Source: Diploptera punctata (taxonomy: Eukaryota > Arthropoda > Insecta > Blattodea > Blaberidae). Taken from it: a stretch of 64,000 bases of DNA. The stretch covers positions 992,001-1,056,000 of the forward strand of contig JASPKZ010007249.1 in assembly GCA_030220185.1 (NCBI GenBank), given 5' to 3'. Below, in pieces: positions 25,041 through 34,956 of the stretch. The translations under genes and the position numbers were made by a program. The first letter of the stretch is position 1, and the number at the start of each line of letters is the position of its first letter. The notes below the pieces were generated by a model that was not told the DNA's origin, ran no database searches, and worked only from the letters and a program-made list of their open reading frames with translations.

Positions 25041-25554
25041 TAATATTTTACGTATAATTTTTTATCATTTGTGCTTTATATTTACAGCATTTAAATCATT
25101 CTTGAAATTTAAAAAAAAATTACTTATGTTTTTCACATAAATAAGCAACAATATCCCCAAATCCAAAGCTTCTCATTGTCTCTGCCATAGATTATAAAAA
25201 ATATATAAATTTTGTAATTAATGTCATTACAATTGGATATCAAAATGATATTCAATAAAAAAAATTTAAAATATATATAAATGAGGAAATAAGATTAAAA
25301 ATTGGATTTCAGGCAATGGGTGCTCATTTATCTAAAGAAATAAGCATTTTACTTTATTTCAAAATTGTTTTAAATCCCAAATTTATAAAGTATAAGAATG
25401 AAAAAATGTAGCCTATGTAAAATATAATGTTAATTACAGTAGAATGATCATAATAGACCTACAATATAACAATAATTTAAAAATGTAGTTATTGACAAAG
25501 AGCATTGTCATATTGATGGCAAATCTATTTGCTATTTTTGTGAAACTATATTTA

Positions 25555-25592
<38 letters not shown>

Positions 25593-25734
25593 TTATTTAT
25601 TTAATGTAATTTGATAAAGTATATTTATTTATTTAATGTAGTATAGCACTTGTTTGTACAGCACATCATTAAAGTTAAATGAACAAAATTCTGATTTAAT
25701 CTTCAAAAAATAATATTTTGATACTTTGAGTTTA
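25041..25734. other. Intron 5 segment: AT-rich, one (TA)n run
   Basis: Contains a TA microsatellite at about 25557-25587 and TTTA repeats. Nothing else recognised. Confidence 0.55.
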
Positions 25735-26259
25735 TTTCCTGTTATGTAAAGAATATGGCTGGATGTATTATCTTGAAGACTCTATGAATTTTTTTAATTA
25801 TTCAACAATTGAAAATAAACTGAATTTTTTTATTCACATCAAAATAATGTGATGACTCTTCTATGGTAGTCATAGTATATTTGACTAGCATTCCAAGGGT
25901 CCCAGGTTTGAATCTTAACTATACCATAAATGATCTTGAAGAGGATTTCCGGGCTGTAGGCTGTGGTCTCGAGGCTTGAAGTTCGCTGATGTTTTGCCAG
26001 AGACTGCAACTGGCATCCTCAAGGGTTGTCTCAAGATGATGTCAGGAAACTTCAAGCCTCGAGACCATGGCCTACAGCCCGGAAATCCTCAAGATCATTT
26101 ATGGTATTGTTAAGATTCAAACCTGCGACCCTTGGAATGCTAGTATGATATACTATCAACTTTTATAAGATTCATGATGTGTTCCGTTGAGGTTTATTCA
26201 AAATCAATATAAAATTATGGAATATTCACCTGAAAGGTCCGGCTCCTCAACTTAATTAA

Positions 26260-26946
26260 TCATTTAACTGTAGCGCTTTCGGGACTTGTCCCATCATCGG
26301 CAGGATTCAAAACTGGTGTTTCACTGAAGATCTGGTAGAGGGGGTTGCATGTATTGGGTTCGTTTTCGTTTATCAGGCTGTCGTTGTGAGCTGCTTTCAT
26401 GATTTCCATCTCTTCGAGTACGTTTATCTTCGCTGGATTATTTTCTCTGTGCATTACTGTTAGGGTGTTTTCAATATTTAACATGCGATGTCCTTCATGG
26501 ATAACGTGTTTTGCATAGCTTGATTTCCCTTCTGCATGAATGAAGTCTCGAAAATGTTCTTTGAATCTGATGTTAAAACTCCTGTTTGTCCTTCCTATAT
26601 AAAATTTGTTGCAGTCCTTACATGTCAGTTTATAAACTCCTTTGCTGTTGAAAATGTTATTTTCTTCAATGTTATTGTTTAATTTGTTATTGGTTCTGTA
26701 TGCTATTTTTACGTTTTTATTGGCTTTCTTTAGTCCATTGGCTAATTTTGTCGTTTCTTTTCCTGTGTATGTAAGTGTTATCCATGTTTTCTTGTTGTTG
26801 TCAGATTCTTTTTCTAGTTTAGTTATGTTGGTTATGTTGTTCTTCCTTTTTTGTTTTTTTACGAGCTTATTTATGAATTCTTCATTATAGCCATTCATAG
26901 ATAAGCTCGTAAAAAACCCAAAAATTAATAACAACACTACCAACAT
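26260..26946 (-). pseudogene. Penelope-like element C-terminal fragment with GIY-YIG endonuclease, left copy
   Basis: The - strand frame of 228 codons reads a Lys/Asn-rich linker (LTYTGKETTKLANGLKKA), then GVYKLTCKDCNKFYIGRTNR and FNIRFKEHFRDF: the GVY...YIG pair, the catalytic Arg in RFKEH, and the Cys pair in CKDC typical of Penelope-like retroelement endonucleases. The reverse transcriptase half is absent. The frame ends DDGTSPESATVK. Its first 40 or so codons have no counterpart in the right copy and the Met at 26946 is probably not a real start. Confidence 0.85.
26268..26303 (-). ncRNA. Hammerhead-ribozyme-like core, left copy
   Basis: Exact inverse of 27476-27511; see that entry. It overlaps the last codons of the endonuclease frame. 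Confidence 0.45.
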
Positions 26947-26967
26947 GGAACTAAACTATAAGAAAGA

Positions 26968-27519
26968 GTGTCGACAGAACAACAAAGAAAACCTGTATTG
27001 ACACTTACATACACAGGAAAAGAAACGACAAAATTAGCCAATGGACTAAAGAAAGCCGATAAAAACGTAAAAATAGCATACAGAACCAATAACAAATTAA
27101 ACAATAACATTGAAGAAAATAACATTTACAACAGCAAAGGAGTTTATAAACTGACATGTAAGGACTGCAACAAATTTTATATAGGAAGGACAAACAGGAG
27201 TTTTAACATCAGATTCAAAGAACATTTTCGAGACTTCATTCACGCAGAAGGGAAATCAAGCTATGCAAAACACGTTATCCATGAAGGACATCGCATGTTA
27301 AATATTGAAAACACCCTAACAGTAATGCACAGAGAAAATAATCCAGCGAAGATAAACGTACTCGAAGAGATGGAAATCATGAAAGCAGCTCACAACGACA
27401 GCCTGATAAACAAAAACGAACCCAATACATGCAACCCCCTCTACCAGATCTTCAGTGAAACACCAGTTTTGAATCCTGCCGATGATGGGACAAGTCCCGA
27501 AAGCGCTACAGTTAAATGA
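26968..27519 (+). pseudogene. Penelope-like element C-terminal fragment with GIY-YIG endonuclease, right copy
   Basis: 183 open codons, nearly identical to the - strand copy at 26260-26946 from LTYTGKETTKLANG to the stop (ANKN versus ADKN, NNIF versus NNIY, INEN versus INKN). It carries GVYKLTCKDC, FYIGRTNRSF and RFKEHFRDF. The two copies diverge from each other, so they are not a sequencing duplicate of one locus. No reverse transcriptase is attached. Confidence 0.85.
27476..27511 (+). ncRNA. Hammerhead-ribozyme-like core, right copy
   Basis: Order of parts: stem I 5' CTG (27476-27478), core CCGATGA (479-485; consensus CUGANGA, with C at the usual U4), one extra T, stem II GGGAC/GTCCC with loop AA, GAAA (499-502), GCGC, TA, then stem I 3' CAG (509-511). 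The very short stem III with self-complementary GCGC resembles the minimal hammerheads described in Penelope-like elements, which act as dimers. The U4 change and weak stem I make activity doubtful. Confidence 0.45.
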
Positions 27520-27837
27520 TTAATTAAGTTGAGGAGACGGACCTTTCAGGTGAATATTCCATAATTTTATATTAATTCAGATATACTATGACTACCATAG
27601 AAGAGTCATCACATTATTTTGATGTGAATAAAAAAGTCAGCTTATTTTCAATTGTGGAATAATTAAAAATTTCATAGAGTCTTCAAGATAATACATCCAG
27701 CCATATTCTTTACTTAATAGTAAATGAACTCAAACCATATTCCTAAGACAACCCTTGAGGATGCCGGAAATCCTCTTCAAGATCATCATAGCATCTCTGG
27801 CCGTAAAAGCCTAAGTCAATACAATACCATAAATATT

Positions 27838-27970
27838 TTTCTTTGAGCATAGAGTGGAAATGGATTCACTCAGCCTCATGAGTAGTTATTTGAAATAAAA
27901 GGTGGTGAAATCTGATTAAAAAACTGAAACTAAGGGCATGTGTTACGATAACCAAATGATTCACAGTAGG
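27838..27970 (+). repeat. Repeat family G, diverged copy
   Basis: Pattern CAGCCTCATGAG, then CTGATTAAAAAACTG and TGTTACGATAACC. It matches 30905-31065 and 52590-52745 loosely. Class unknown; possibly a tRNA-SINE without a clear head. Confidence 0.4.
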
Positions 27971-28081
27971 CTACTATAATTTTATTTTATTTCATTTTAT
28001 TTTTTTCAGAATAAGGGTGGTAATTTCTTAAAGTGTAACAAAATGATTATCAATATTTCAGTATTATTCTGTTGCTTTCAG

Positions 28082-28204
28082 GTCGGTATTGTGGAAATAG
28101 TCATATTCATAACCCCATAATATCAACAGGAAGTCGGATGCTGGTAACTTACATCACCTCTACAAGACAAAATGGCCATCGAGGATTCACTGCTAATTAT
28201 GAAG
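28082..28204 (+). CDS. tld: Tolloid exon 6: end of CUB1
   Basis: Acceptor GCTTTCAG at 28081. Encodes GRYCGNSHIHNPIISTGSRM and NGHRGFTANYE, the CUB pattern of FCG...STGS.M...F...GF.A.Y. The donor is AAG|GTTACT (28205), a GT with poor consensus at +3 to +6, kept because frame and homology both require it. Phase 1. Confidence 0.93.
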
Positions 28205-28304
28205 GTTACTACACATATATATAGATACATAAGAGAAAATAATAATAATAATTATAACATTACTGGCCTCATGATTTTTAGATCAAAGCTTCTAACTACA
28301 GTTT

Positions 28305-28545
28305 TCATTAAATCCTTGATTCGATTCCTGCTCAGACCACAGGAATTTTTCCTAAGGTAAATTATTCCTGTGGTCGCCTATTATCTGGAATTTAGATTAA
28401 AATTAGGTTTAACAACTATTTCTGCTGCTTTTTTATCATTTATCATCCACCATATCATCAGGATAACATAACTCGCCTTCCAGGTGACCCAACCTGTGTA
28501 ATGTGTTACAATTCTGATAATGCATAAACACCAGGAGACCACTAG
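28305..28545 (+). repeat. SINE family F copy
   Basis: B-box-like GATTCGATTCC, then TTTTTCCTAAGGTAAATTAT, TCATTTATCATCCACCATAT and AATTCTGATAATGC. Collinear with 11870-12195. Confidence 0.6.
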
Positions 28546-28550
28546 GCTTA

Positions 28551-28790
28551 AGGTTGCCAACCAATAGATGAATTGGTATCAACAGTACCGCTGCCTTCTC
28601 AACATATGCACTGCAGAATGGTTTGAAATTTAATCCAGGCATATTGAAAGTACATTACCTCCCCTCCTAGCCCCAATATTGGAAATTTCACTATTAAAAT
28701 TTCCAGCTCCATCAGGTATCAAACCTGGACCTGATAATCAGGAAGCAGGTATGCTACCATATGAGCTACCACAGAAAACACTAGAAATAA
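28551..28790 (-). repeat. SINE (uninterrupted relative of the hAT target)
   Basis: tRNA-like head on the - strand: B box GGTTTGATACC, A-box side TGGTAGCTCATATGGTAGC. Shares GATGAATTGGTATCAACAGT...CTTCTCAACATA with the split copy at 21885-21932/24820-25040. Confidence 0.6.
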
Positions 28791-29450
28791 TGGGGATAGT
28801 CCATTTTAACTTACCTGATATATTTTCAAAGTCCTATAGAACAACAGTGCGCATGTGCCAGAGTTTATAAGCCAGCAATAACCCACCATCGAACCATATA
28901 TTGATTATAATTGTTGTTTCGATTATTATCTTTTTTTTTTATATATTTAGACACATTTAAAATGTAATGAATCTAAAAGCTAACTAACTAACTCACACTT
29001 AACCTAATTCAATTACTCTAACCTAGGGTGGATCTCATGAAACACCTTTTTTTTCACTCCTTAATAATCGCAACCATCGATAACCCACTGGTTCAAACTA
29101 TATAATATACTCTCTGGAGAAAATAGCAAGTCACCATCACAATATGTGTATTTGAATAAATACTTAAAAATTCTAAAATTAAGTTGTAAAAATTGTTTGA
29201 AATATTTTAAAATATTTAAAAATGTTACTAAATGCAGAAGAAGAGTTATAATTCACAACAATAAACTGAAAAATCAAGGGTAAGTGTTCCTATATTTGAG
29301 CCGAAATAATAATATTGATATTGACGAAGATAATGATTATAATGATAATAGGAATAATGATAATAAAAAATATAATAAGAAATATATGAAATTAAAATAT
29401 TTTTCTCTTCAAATATAATTTGTCCTTCAGTGAGAAAAGTTAAATTATAA
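28791..29450. other. Intron 6 segment: no recognised feature
   Basis: AT-rich with imperfect AAT/GATAAT repeats near 29310-29380. Confidence 0.5.
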
Positions 29451-29454
29451 TAAA

Positions 29455-29760
29455 AACATTGAAAAAAGCTCTACTGGCTTTATAAAGTAATGTTAAAATT
29501 CCCATTAAAAGTTTTCTTAAATAAGTAACTGCCAATTTGGCGTATTGAACAGTGATTCGTAGCCTTTGGCACTCTTAGGAATTGTGTAAGAGAAAAATTT
29601 GCATTTAGATTGGAGGCATAGGATAGCTCAGTGGTAGAGTGTATAAAACTAGAGGCCCTGGGTTTGAACCCCAGTATTGGCATATAATTTTTCTCTTCAA
29701 ATATAATTTGTCATTCAATGAGAAATGTTAAATTTATAATAAAAACACAAAAAATTGTAA
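29455..29760 (+). repeat. tRNA-unit repeat, old copy
   Basis: Diverged version of the 301-bp unit seen at 58-61 kb: CTGGCTTTATAAAGTAATGT, then AAGAGAAAAATTTGC, a tRNA-like core (GATAGCTCAGTGGTAGAG...GGGTTTGAACCCCAG, 29613-29683), then TTTTTCTCTTCAAATATAAT and AATGAGAAATGTT. Confidence 0.75.
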
Positions 29761-30015
29761 TTAATATTGAGAAACTAATATTTGCTATTCTCAAGATGCT
29801 CCTAACTGAAATGTGGAGATAAATAAAATATGCAACAATTTTTTTAAATTTAATTTGAAGAGAAAACTTGTTTTTTTTTATTAATTATTTACTATGTTTT
29901 TATTATTCATTTCATACATCTCAATGATGGTCACATTACTATTAAATCCACTTTCATATAAAAATTTAACTTTATATTCCGTTTAATTAAAATTGGATAA
30001 ATCATATTTGAAGAG

Positions 30016-30125
30016 AAAAATTATATGCTCAGACTGGGGCTTGAACCCAGGACCTTTGGCTTCACGCCCCAATCTGAGTGTATAATTTTTCTCTTCAAAT
30101 ACGATTTATCCATCATTGAGATGTA
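30016..30125 (-). repeat. tRNA-unit repeat, partial old copy, inverted
   Basis: Between GAAGAGAAAAATTAT and ATAATTTTTCTCTTC lies a tRNA-like half with GGCTTGAACCCAGG on + (B box on -). The D-arm side has been lost. Confidence 0.6.
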
Positions 30126-30129
30126 TGAA

Positions 30130-30535
30130 TGAATAATAAAACATCAAAAGAAACCATACTGGCTTTATAATGTAATGTAAAATTCCCAAATAAATGTCTT
30201 CTTAACCCTCTGCATGCCACTGGTAAAATCTCTTGTGTCAGAGATTTAAATCGCACCTGCTGATGTGATCAGCTTTGCAAGTAGTTTGAGTATATTGTCT
30301 GGCAGGTAATGGACAGGAGCACCAGAGCCGATCTAATCGGCTCATGACACCTAAAGGGTTAATAAAGAAGACACCATTTGCAGGATAGAAGCAAAGCATT
30401 TGGTGCACAGGAATAAACAGCGTATATAAGAGAAAAATTTGATTTCAGATTGGAACTTGCTCAGGTAGCTCAGTTGGTAGAGTATTGATCTAGTAGAACA
30501 CCCAGTCAGAGCATATAATTTTTCTCTTACTAACT
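30130..30535 (+). repeat. tRNA-unit repeat, old copy interrupted by a piggyBac-type MITE
   Basis: Unit sequence (CTGGCTTTATAATGTAATGT, ATGTCTTCTTAA) is broken at TTAA by 30206-30358 and resumes with AAAGAAGACACCATTTGC. It then continues with AAGAGAAAAATTTG and a tRNA-like D-arm TAGCTCAGTTGGTAGAG (30472 on). The T-arm is deleted. Confidence 0.7.
30206..30358. mobile_element. piggyBac-type MITE, 153 bp
   Basis: Flanked by TTAA on both sides (30202-30205 and 30359-30362), with ends CCCT... and ...AGGG. The host repeat has an uninterrupted CTTCTTAACTAAG at the same place in other copies, so the empty site is known. No coding capacity. Confidence 0.8.
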
Positions 30536-30610
30536 GAAGTGATATCAATTAATTTAATTGTTGTATCACTTTTTATTTAGAGTATCTTGAATATATATTG
30601 TTCATTACAG

Positions 30611-30756
30611 CTGTATGTGGAGGACATTTGGAAATGGGATCTGGACATCTTGAATCACCAAACTATCCTGAAGATTATCAAGCAAATAAAGAATGTGTGT
30701 GGAAAATCAGTGTACCTCAAAACTTCCAAGTGGCACTGAAGTTTGAGTCATTTGAG
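30611..30756 (+). CDS. tld: Tolloid exon 7: first half of CUB2
   Basis: Acceptor TTCATTACAG at 30610. Encodes [20 protein letters not shown], then [20 protein letters not shown]: the CGG start, the SPNYP turn and the Cys/Trp of the first CUB sheet. Donor GAG|GTAAAC at 30757, phase 0. Confidence 0.95.
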
Positions 30757-30904
30757 GTAAACTATAACAAATCAAAACATAATGTCATGTATCCTTCAGT
30801 ACATATTGATCTCATAATGACAATAAATAACAATGAGTAGTATAAAGTTATTCATTATAGCAGCTATATAAATATAATCTTAATTTAAAAAATATAAATA
30901 TTTA

Positions 30905-31065
30905 TTTGAATAAAGGGTCTGGAATGATGTCCAATTAGTTCCTGAGACAGCTTAGTTGTTATTTGAATTGAAAAGTTACTAAAATCTGGTTAAAAAACAG
31001 TACTAAGGTTGAGAGATCGTGTCATGCTAATCACAGAACTCTCTGAATGTTATCTAATAGTCAGT
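30905..31065 (+). repeat. Repeat family G, diverged copy
   Basis: Shares AAATCTGGTTAAAA, GTCATGCTAATCA and AGTCAGTGACAG with 52590-52745. It ends about 70 bp before the exon 8 acceptor. Confidence 0.45.
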
Positions 31066-31136
31066 GACAGCATTATTTCAGTCATTTACTATTCAGATGT
31101 TACATTTTGGATTTCTGACTTATTTTGTGCATTCAG

Positions 31137-31332
31137 GTTGAAAATCATGATAACTGTGTATATGACTACCTTGAGATACGAGATGGCCCTACAGCAGATA
31201 GTACACTCCTGGGTTTATTTTGTGGCTACAAGATCCCTTCTGACATTCGTTCAACAGGCAATCAACTATATGTAAAATTTGTTTCTGATGGCTCTGTTCA
31301 AAAAGCAGGATTTTCTGCCAGATTCATGCAAG
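31137..31332 (+). CDS. tld: Tolloid exon 8: second half of CUB2
   Basis: Acceptor GCATTCAG at 31136. Encodes [18 protein letters not shown], then [20 protein letters not shown] and [27 protein letters not shown] holds the Cys and the acidic residues of the CUB calcium site. Donor G|GTAATT at 31333, phase 1. Confidence 0.95.
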
Positions 31333-31405
31333 GTAATTATAAATGTTATTTTACTAAATAATTTTACTAACATAGATTATATATAAATATATTCTAAATT
31401 TTGTT

Positions 31406-31760
31406 CTGTGCCATAGCTGAGTGGTTTAAGGCAAGATGACTTGGTGCAGAGCTATGGGACTTGTATTAGTTTGAGTCCACGGGGGGGGAGAAGAAATTTT
31501 GTCGTGGAATTTCGGCTAGTATGTGACTGATACCCACCCAACATCATGAGGAATTTGGGTAGCTACAATAAGTAGCGACTCCAGATTGAGAAAACCAGCT
31601 AAAATGGCTGGGGACCCAACATGCTAACCACATGTCACTCTATACAGGCAGATGATCGTCCATCTCTTTGATTATCACATGTGAATGTGGATGCCAACAG
31701 TTGGCTGGTAGGCCCAAGGACCTTCTAGGCATGTCATGTCATGGAGAGAATTTTAGATAA
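31406..31760 (+). repeat. SINE family E, diverged copy
   Basis: TGCCATAGCTGAGTGGTTTA head followed by a body collinear with 49790-50120 (TGGGTAGCTACAATAAGTAG, CATGCTAACCACATGTCAC). Confidence 0.75.
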
Positions 31761-31764
31761 ATTC

Positions 31765-31950
31765 CTTGTTGATCAGGATGGACTATTTCATGTTCCTTGC
31801 CTTTGGTCCCAAGGGTTGCAGGTTCAAACCCGGCTGGAGTTGATGGATTTTTTAGGTTAGAAAAATCCAAATAGCAAGTCCTCTGGGAAGAACTTTATGT
31901 CGTGAGTCCCGAATCTAAAGATTTTCAGGCTCATATGAATCATCATACAC
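31765..31950 (+). repeat. SINE family A, partial copy
   Basis: CTTTGGTCCCAAGGGTTGC, GGTTCAAACCCGGCTGG, AAAAATCC and AGATTTTCAGGCTC match 3321-3640. Confidence 0.7.
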
Positions 31951-32089
31951 CATCTGTGGCTTTTTAACAAGAAGACTATTGGTAATTAACACCAAATTTA
32001 TAGCCAGTGAAGCTAATTTTCGATCTTACACATTTAAAATGTAATAAGCTTCGCTGGCTATAAATGTGGTATAGAATGAACAGTTCATA

Positions 32090-32260
32090 GCCTTGGCACA
32101 CGGGAATTCATATAAAGGAGAGAAATAATATGCATTTGAATCAGGAGCTTGGTAGCTCAGTGGTCAGAGCGCTGGTGTACAGAACCAGAGACATCAGGTT
32201 CAAATCCTGATTCAGGGTATAATTTTCTGTTCAAATAAAATTTGTTTTTCGGTGAGAAGT
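32090..32260 (+). repeat. tRNA-unit repeat, old partial copy
   Basis: tRNA-like core 32148-32218 (GGTAGCTCAGTGGTCAGAGC, GGTTCAAATCC), followed by TTTTCTGTTCAAATAAAATT and GGTGAGAAGTG. Ends 68 bp before exon 9. Confidence 0.65.
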
Positions 32261-32327
32261 GATAAATTTAATATGTAGGATTGATGATCCAGCATATGTG
32301 ACATTAATTAAATATTTGTGATTTCAG

Positions 32328-32450
32328 AATTTGATGAATGTACGTTGAAGACAGATGGCTGTGAGCATCACTGTATTAATACTCTTGGTGGTTATGAGTG
32401 TGCTTGTAGAATTGGATATGAGCTACATTCCGATGGCAAACACTGTGAAG
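32328..32450 (+). CDS. tld: Tolloid exon 9: EGF1 (calcium-binding EGF)
   Basis: Acceptor GATTTCAG at 32327. Encodes [20 protein letters not shown], then [20 protein letters not shown]. It has six Cys in EGF spacing, and D-E-C at the start with N-T-L-G-G-Y marks the cbEGF subtype (Asp/Glu and the Asn hydroxylation position). A whole EGF in a phase 1-1 exon is usual. Donor G|GTATGT at 32451. Confidence 0.96.
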
Positions 32451-32514
32451 GTATGTCTAAGCATATATTTTTGTCTTCAAATATAATTTGTCCTCCAGTG
32501 ATAAATGTGAAAAT

Positions 32515-32830
32515 TATAATAAGAACATTGAAGTAAGTTTATTGGCTTTATAAAGTAATGTTAAAATTCCCAATAAAAAGTCTTCTTAAATAAGAAACTG
32601 TCATTTGTGTGATCAAGCAATGGTTCAAAACATTTGGTGCTGTTGGAAATTAATAATGTATAAGAGAAAAATTTGTGTTTAGATTGGAATGCTTAGGATA
32701 GCTCAGATGGTAGAGCATTGACGTACAATGCTAAAGGTCCTGGGTTCAAACTCCAGTCTAAGTATATATTTTTCTCTTCAAATATAATTTGCCCTTCAGT
32801 GAGAAATATTAAATTTATAATAAAAACATC
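32515..32830 (+). repeat. tRNA-unit repeat, old copy
   Basis: Full unit with tRNA-like core at 32692-32765 (GATAGCTCAGATGGTAGAGC, GGGTTCAAACTCC). It is directly followed head-to-tail by the next unit. Confidence 0.75.
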
Positions 32831-33070
32831 AAAAGAAGTTCTACTGGCTCTATAAAGAAATGTTAAAATTCCCAGTAAAAGTCTTCTTAAAATAAGAAGC
32901 TGTGATTTGCATTATCGAGCAACGGTTCATAGCATTTGGCACTCTTGGGAATTAATAATGTATAAGAGAAAAATTTGTGTTTAGATTGGAATGCTTAGGA
33001 TAACTCAGACGGTAGAGCATTGGCATACAAAGCCAAAAGGTCCTGGGTTTAAACCCCATCTAAGCATATA
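32831..33070 (+). repeat. tRNA-unit repeat, old copy
   Basis: Second direct copy: CTGGCTCTATAAAG, CTTCTTAAAATAAGAAGC, GGTTCATAGCATTTGG and tRNA-like core at 32991-33064. Confidence 0.75.
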
Positions 33071-33310
33071 TCTTTCTTATTTGAAGAGAAAAATTATACG
33101 CTCAGACCAGGACTTGAATCCAGGATCCTTGGTACTCTAGACCAAGTGCTCTACCAACTGAGCTACCGGAGAAAGTACTGATGTAAACACTAATCTTTCT
33201 CTATATACAGTACTTGCTCCAGTAGCTCAGTTGGTGAGCACTTAGTCTAAAGAACCAAGGGTCCCGGTCTGAGCATATAATTTTTCTCTTCAAATATGAT
33301 TTATCCATCA
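33071..33310. repeat. tRNA-unit repeat pair in inverted orientation
   Basis: A - strand tRNA-like core (33098-33170, CTACCAACTGAGCTACCGG on +) faces a + strand core (33212-33285, CCAGTAGCTCAGTTGGTGAG). Both are flanked by AAGAGAAAAATTAT/ATAATTTTTCTCTT. This is the same head-to-head arrangement as in the young array at 58-61 kb. Confidence 0.7.
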
Positions 33311-33399
33311 TTGAGATGTATGAAATTAATAATAAAAACATATGTTTTTCTCTTCAAATATACTGTGAAGGTAAGTTGGAATTTTTTTATTATTCATTT

Positions 33400-33530
33400 C
33401 ATATATCTGAATGATGGATAGATTGGAGTTTCTCAGATAGCTCAGTCGGTAGAACATTTGCACAGAAAGCAGAAGGTCCTGGGTTCAAACTCGAGTCAGA
33501 GCATATATTTTTCTCTTCAAATATAAGTTG
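33400..33530 (+). repeat. tRNA-unit repeat, partial copy
   Basis: tRNA-like core (GATAGCTCAGTCGGTAGAAC, GGGTTCAAACTCGAG) followed by TTTTTCTCTTCAAATATAAG. Confidence 0.65.
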
Positions 33531-33989
33531 GAACTTATTTAATTATATTATATTTATAATGTTACATTATATTATACCATACTGCTCAAGTGATACAGGT
33601 AAGAAAAGATAAAATGGCATGAGAGACAGGTGAAGCTGTGAAGATCCTTGAAAATTTAACAGCTATAAGAATAATAATTGTGATTAAGTATGTATGTTAA
33701 TTCATGAACAAGGTTACTACTGGTGTTGGAACAATTTCAAATTAAGTATGACTTATACCTAATGGCTGTATTCCAAGTATTTATATCACTATAGTATCAG
33801 ACTTTCTGTATCCTCTTATTCTCATTTCAATAAAGCTATTTATTTAATTAAAATTTAAATGGGAAGTAACACTATGAGGTATTTTCAATTTATAAATAAG
33901 TTTTACAAAATGCTTTTATATTTCATTTATGTTATTGTAATTCCAAGAAAAATTGATCTATTTTACCACTTTATAATTCACTCAATGTG

Positions 33990-34230
33990 GGGTTCATGGT
34001 AGACGAATCAGACCCAGAGCAAGTATTCCTCAGAATTTGCCTATTATTCTCTGCCAAAAAGTTCATTCCACCAATTTTCCATGCTCAATGCCATCCATTT
34101 CGTTCTATTTAGTTTTATCTGCCCCTGTGATGGTTTGACAGGCCTGGTCAGCTGGCATCTATCCATATCACAGACCTTTAATAATAGGAGTTACATCTCA
34201 TCTTATCCTTCAACTTGGCTATGCCAAACA
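33990..34230 (+). repeat. SINE family C, degenerate copy
   Basis: AGAGCAAGT, CAATTTTCCATGC, TCCATTTCGTTCTATTTAG and GGCCTGGTCAGCTGGCA follow the family C body. The head is lost. Confidence 0.55.
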
Positions 34231-34703
34231 AAAGAAGATGTTTTACTTTACCACTTTATTTTCAATTTAAAATATATTTGAGTTTAAATTGAACAATTCA
34301 TGTTTTTTATTTTATTTTATTTAGAGATACCGGAAATCGTTATTTATATTATATTTAAATTCTTGGATGTATAATACCAGTACGCTATATCTTCTTCAAA
34401 TGAAACTGATATTAATTTTTAATTATGAAATGGTGACTAATATTCAAATAGATTATAATAATACAATTTCAATCCAACATTTGCCTTGTCTGAGGAGAGA
34501 ACCACAAAAAAAATTGTCAGTTTATTTTCCACCTAGATTTTAACTTGGGATCTCTTAAATAAGAGTCTTAATGCCAACTTGTTCAATAATTCATATTTTT
34601 CTATATATAATAATTTCAAAATATATGTTACTTTATTTATAAAGCCCTTGATTTCAATTTTACAACAATCAATATTATTTGTATTGCATACATGCTATTA
34701 TAA

Positions 34704-34874
34704 CCTCACTATGATGGTTGTCCAGCGGCTCGCTTTGTTTCCCCGCAGCTGTTATATGTAATTAAATACAAATATGCTGACTACCATCACTATAATAATT
34801 CTGCATGTTAATATTTGTGAAGCATTGTCGCGCGGTACCCGCTTTTATATAAACGGACGACCATCATAGTGAGG
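34704..34874. mobile_element. MITE-like element, 171 bp
   Basis: Terminal inverted repeats CCTCACTATGATGGTTGTCC and its near inverse GGACGACCATCATAGTGAGG. No coding capacity. Target duplication unclear, so the superfamily is open. Confidence 0.65.
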
Positions 34875-34956
34875 CAATAATACAATCATTTTCAGATCAA
34901 CTCTACTGGTTAAATAAACATTTATAATTAAAATATGATTAAAAATCTCTTTACAG

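Larger units (their letters stand above)
25735..27725. repeat. Two-kilobase imperfect palindrome enclosing two Penelope C-termini
   Basis: 25745-25885 is the near inverse of 27583-27715, and 26185-26785 is the near inverse of 26993-27590. The left half additionally contains a nested palindrome (25850-26160) with arms of about 140 bp meeting at CTTGAAGTTCG/AACTTCAAG. The inner region 26790-26990 is not paired. Confidence 0.8.

Noticed and set aside
26260..27519. GIY-YIG frames as homing endonuclease or host repair gene
   Set aside because: The Lys/Asn linker, CKDC pair and repeated inverted context are those of Penelope-like elements; no host gene structure is present.
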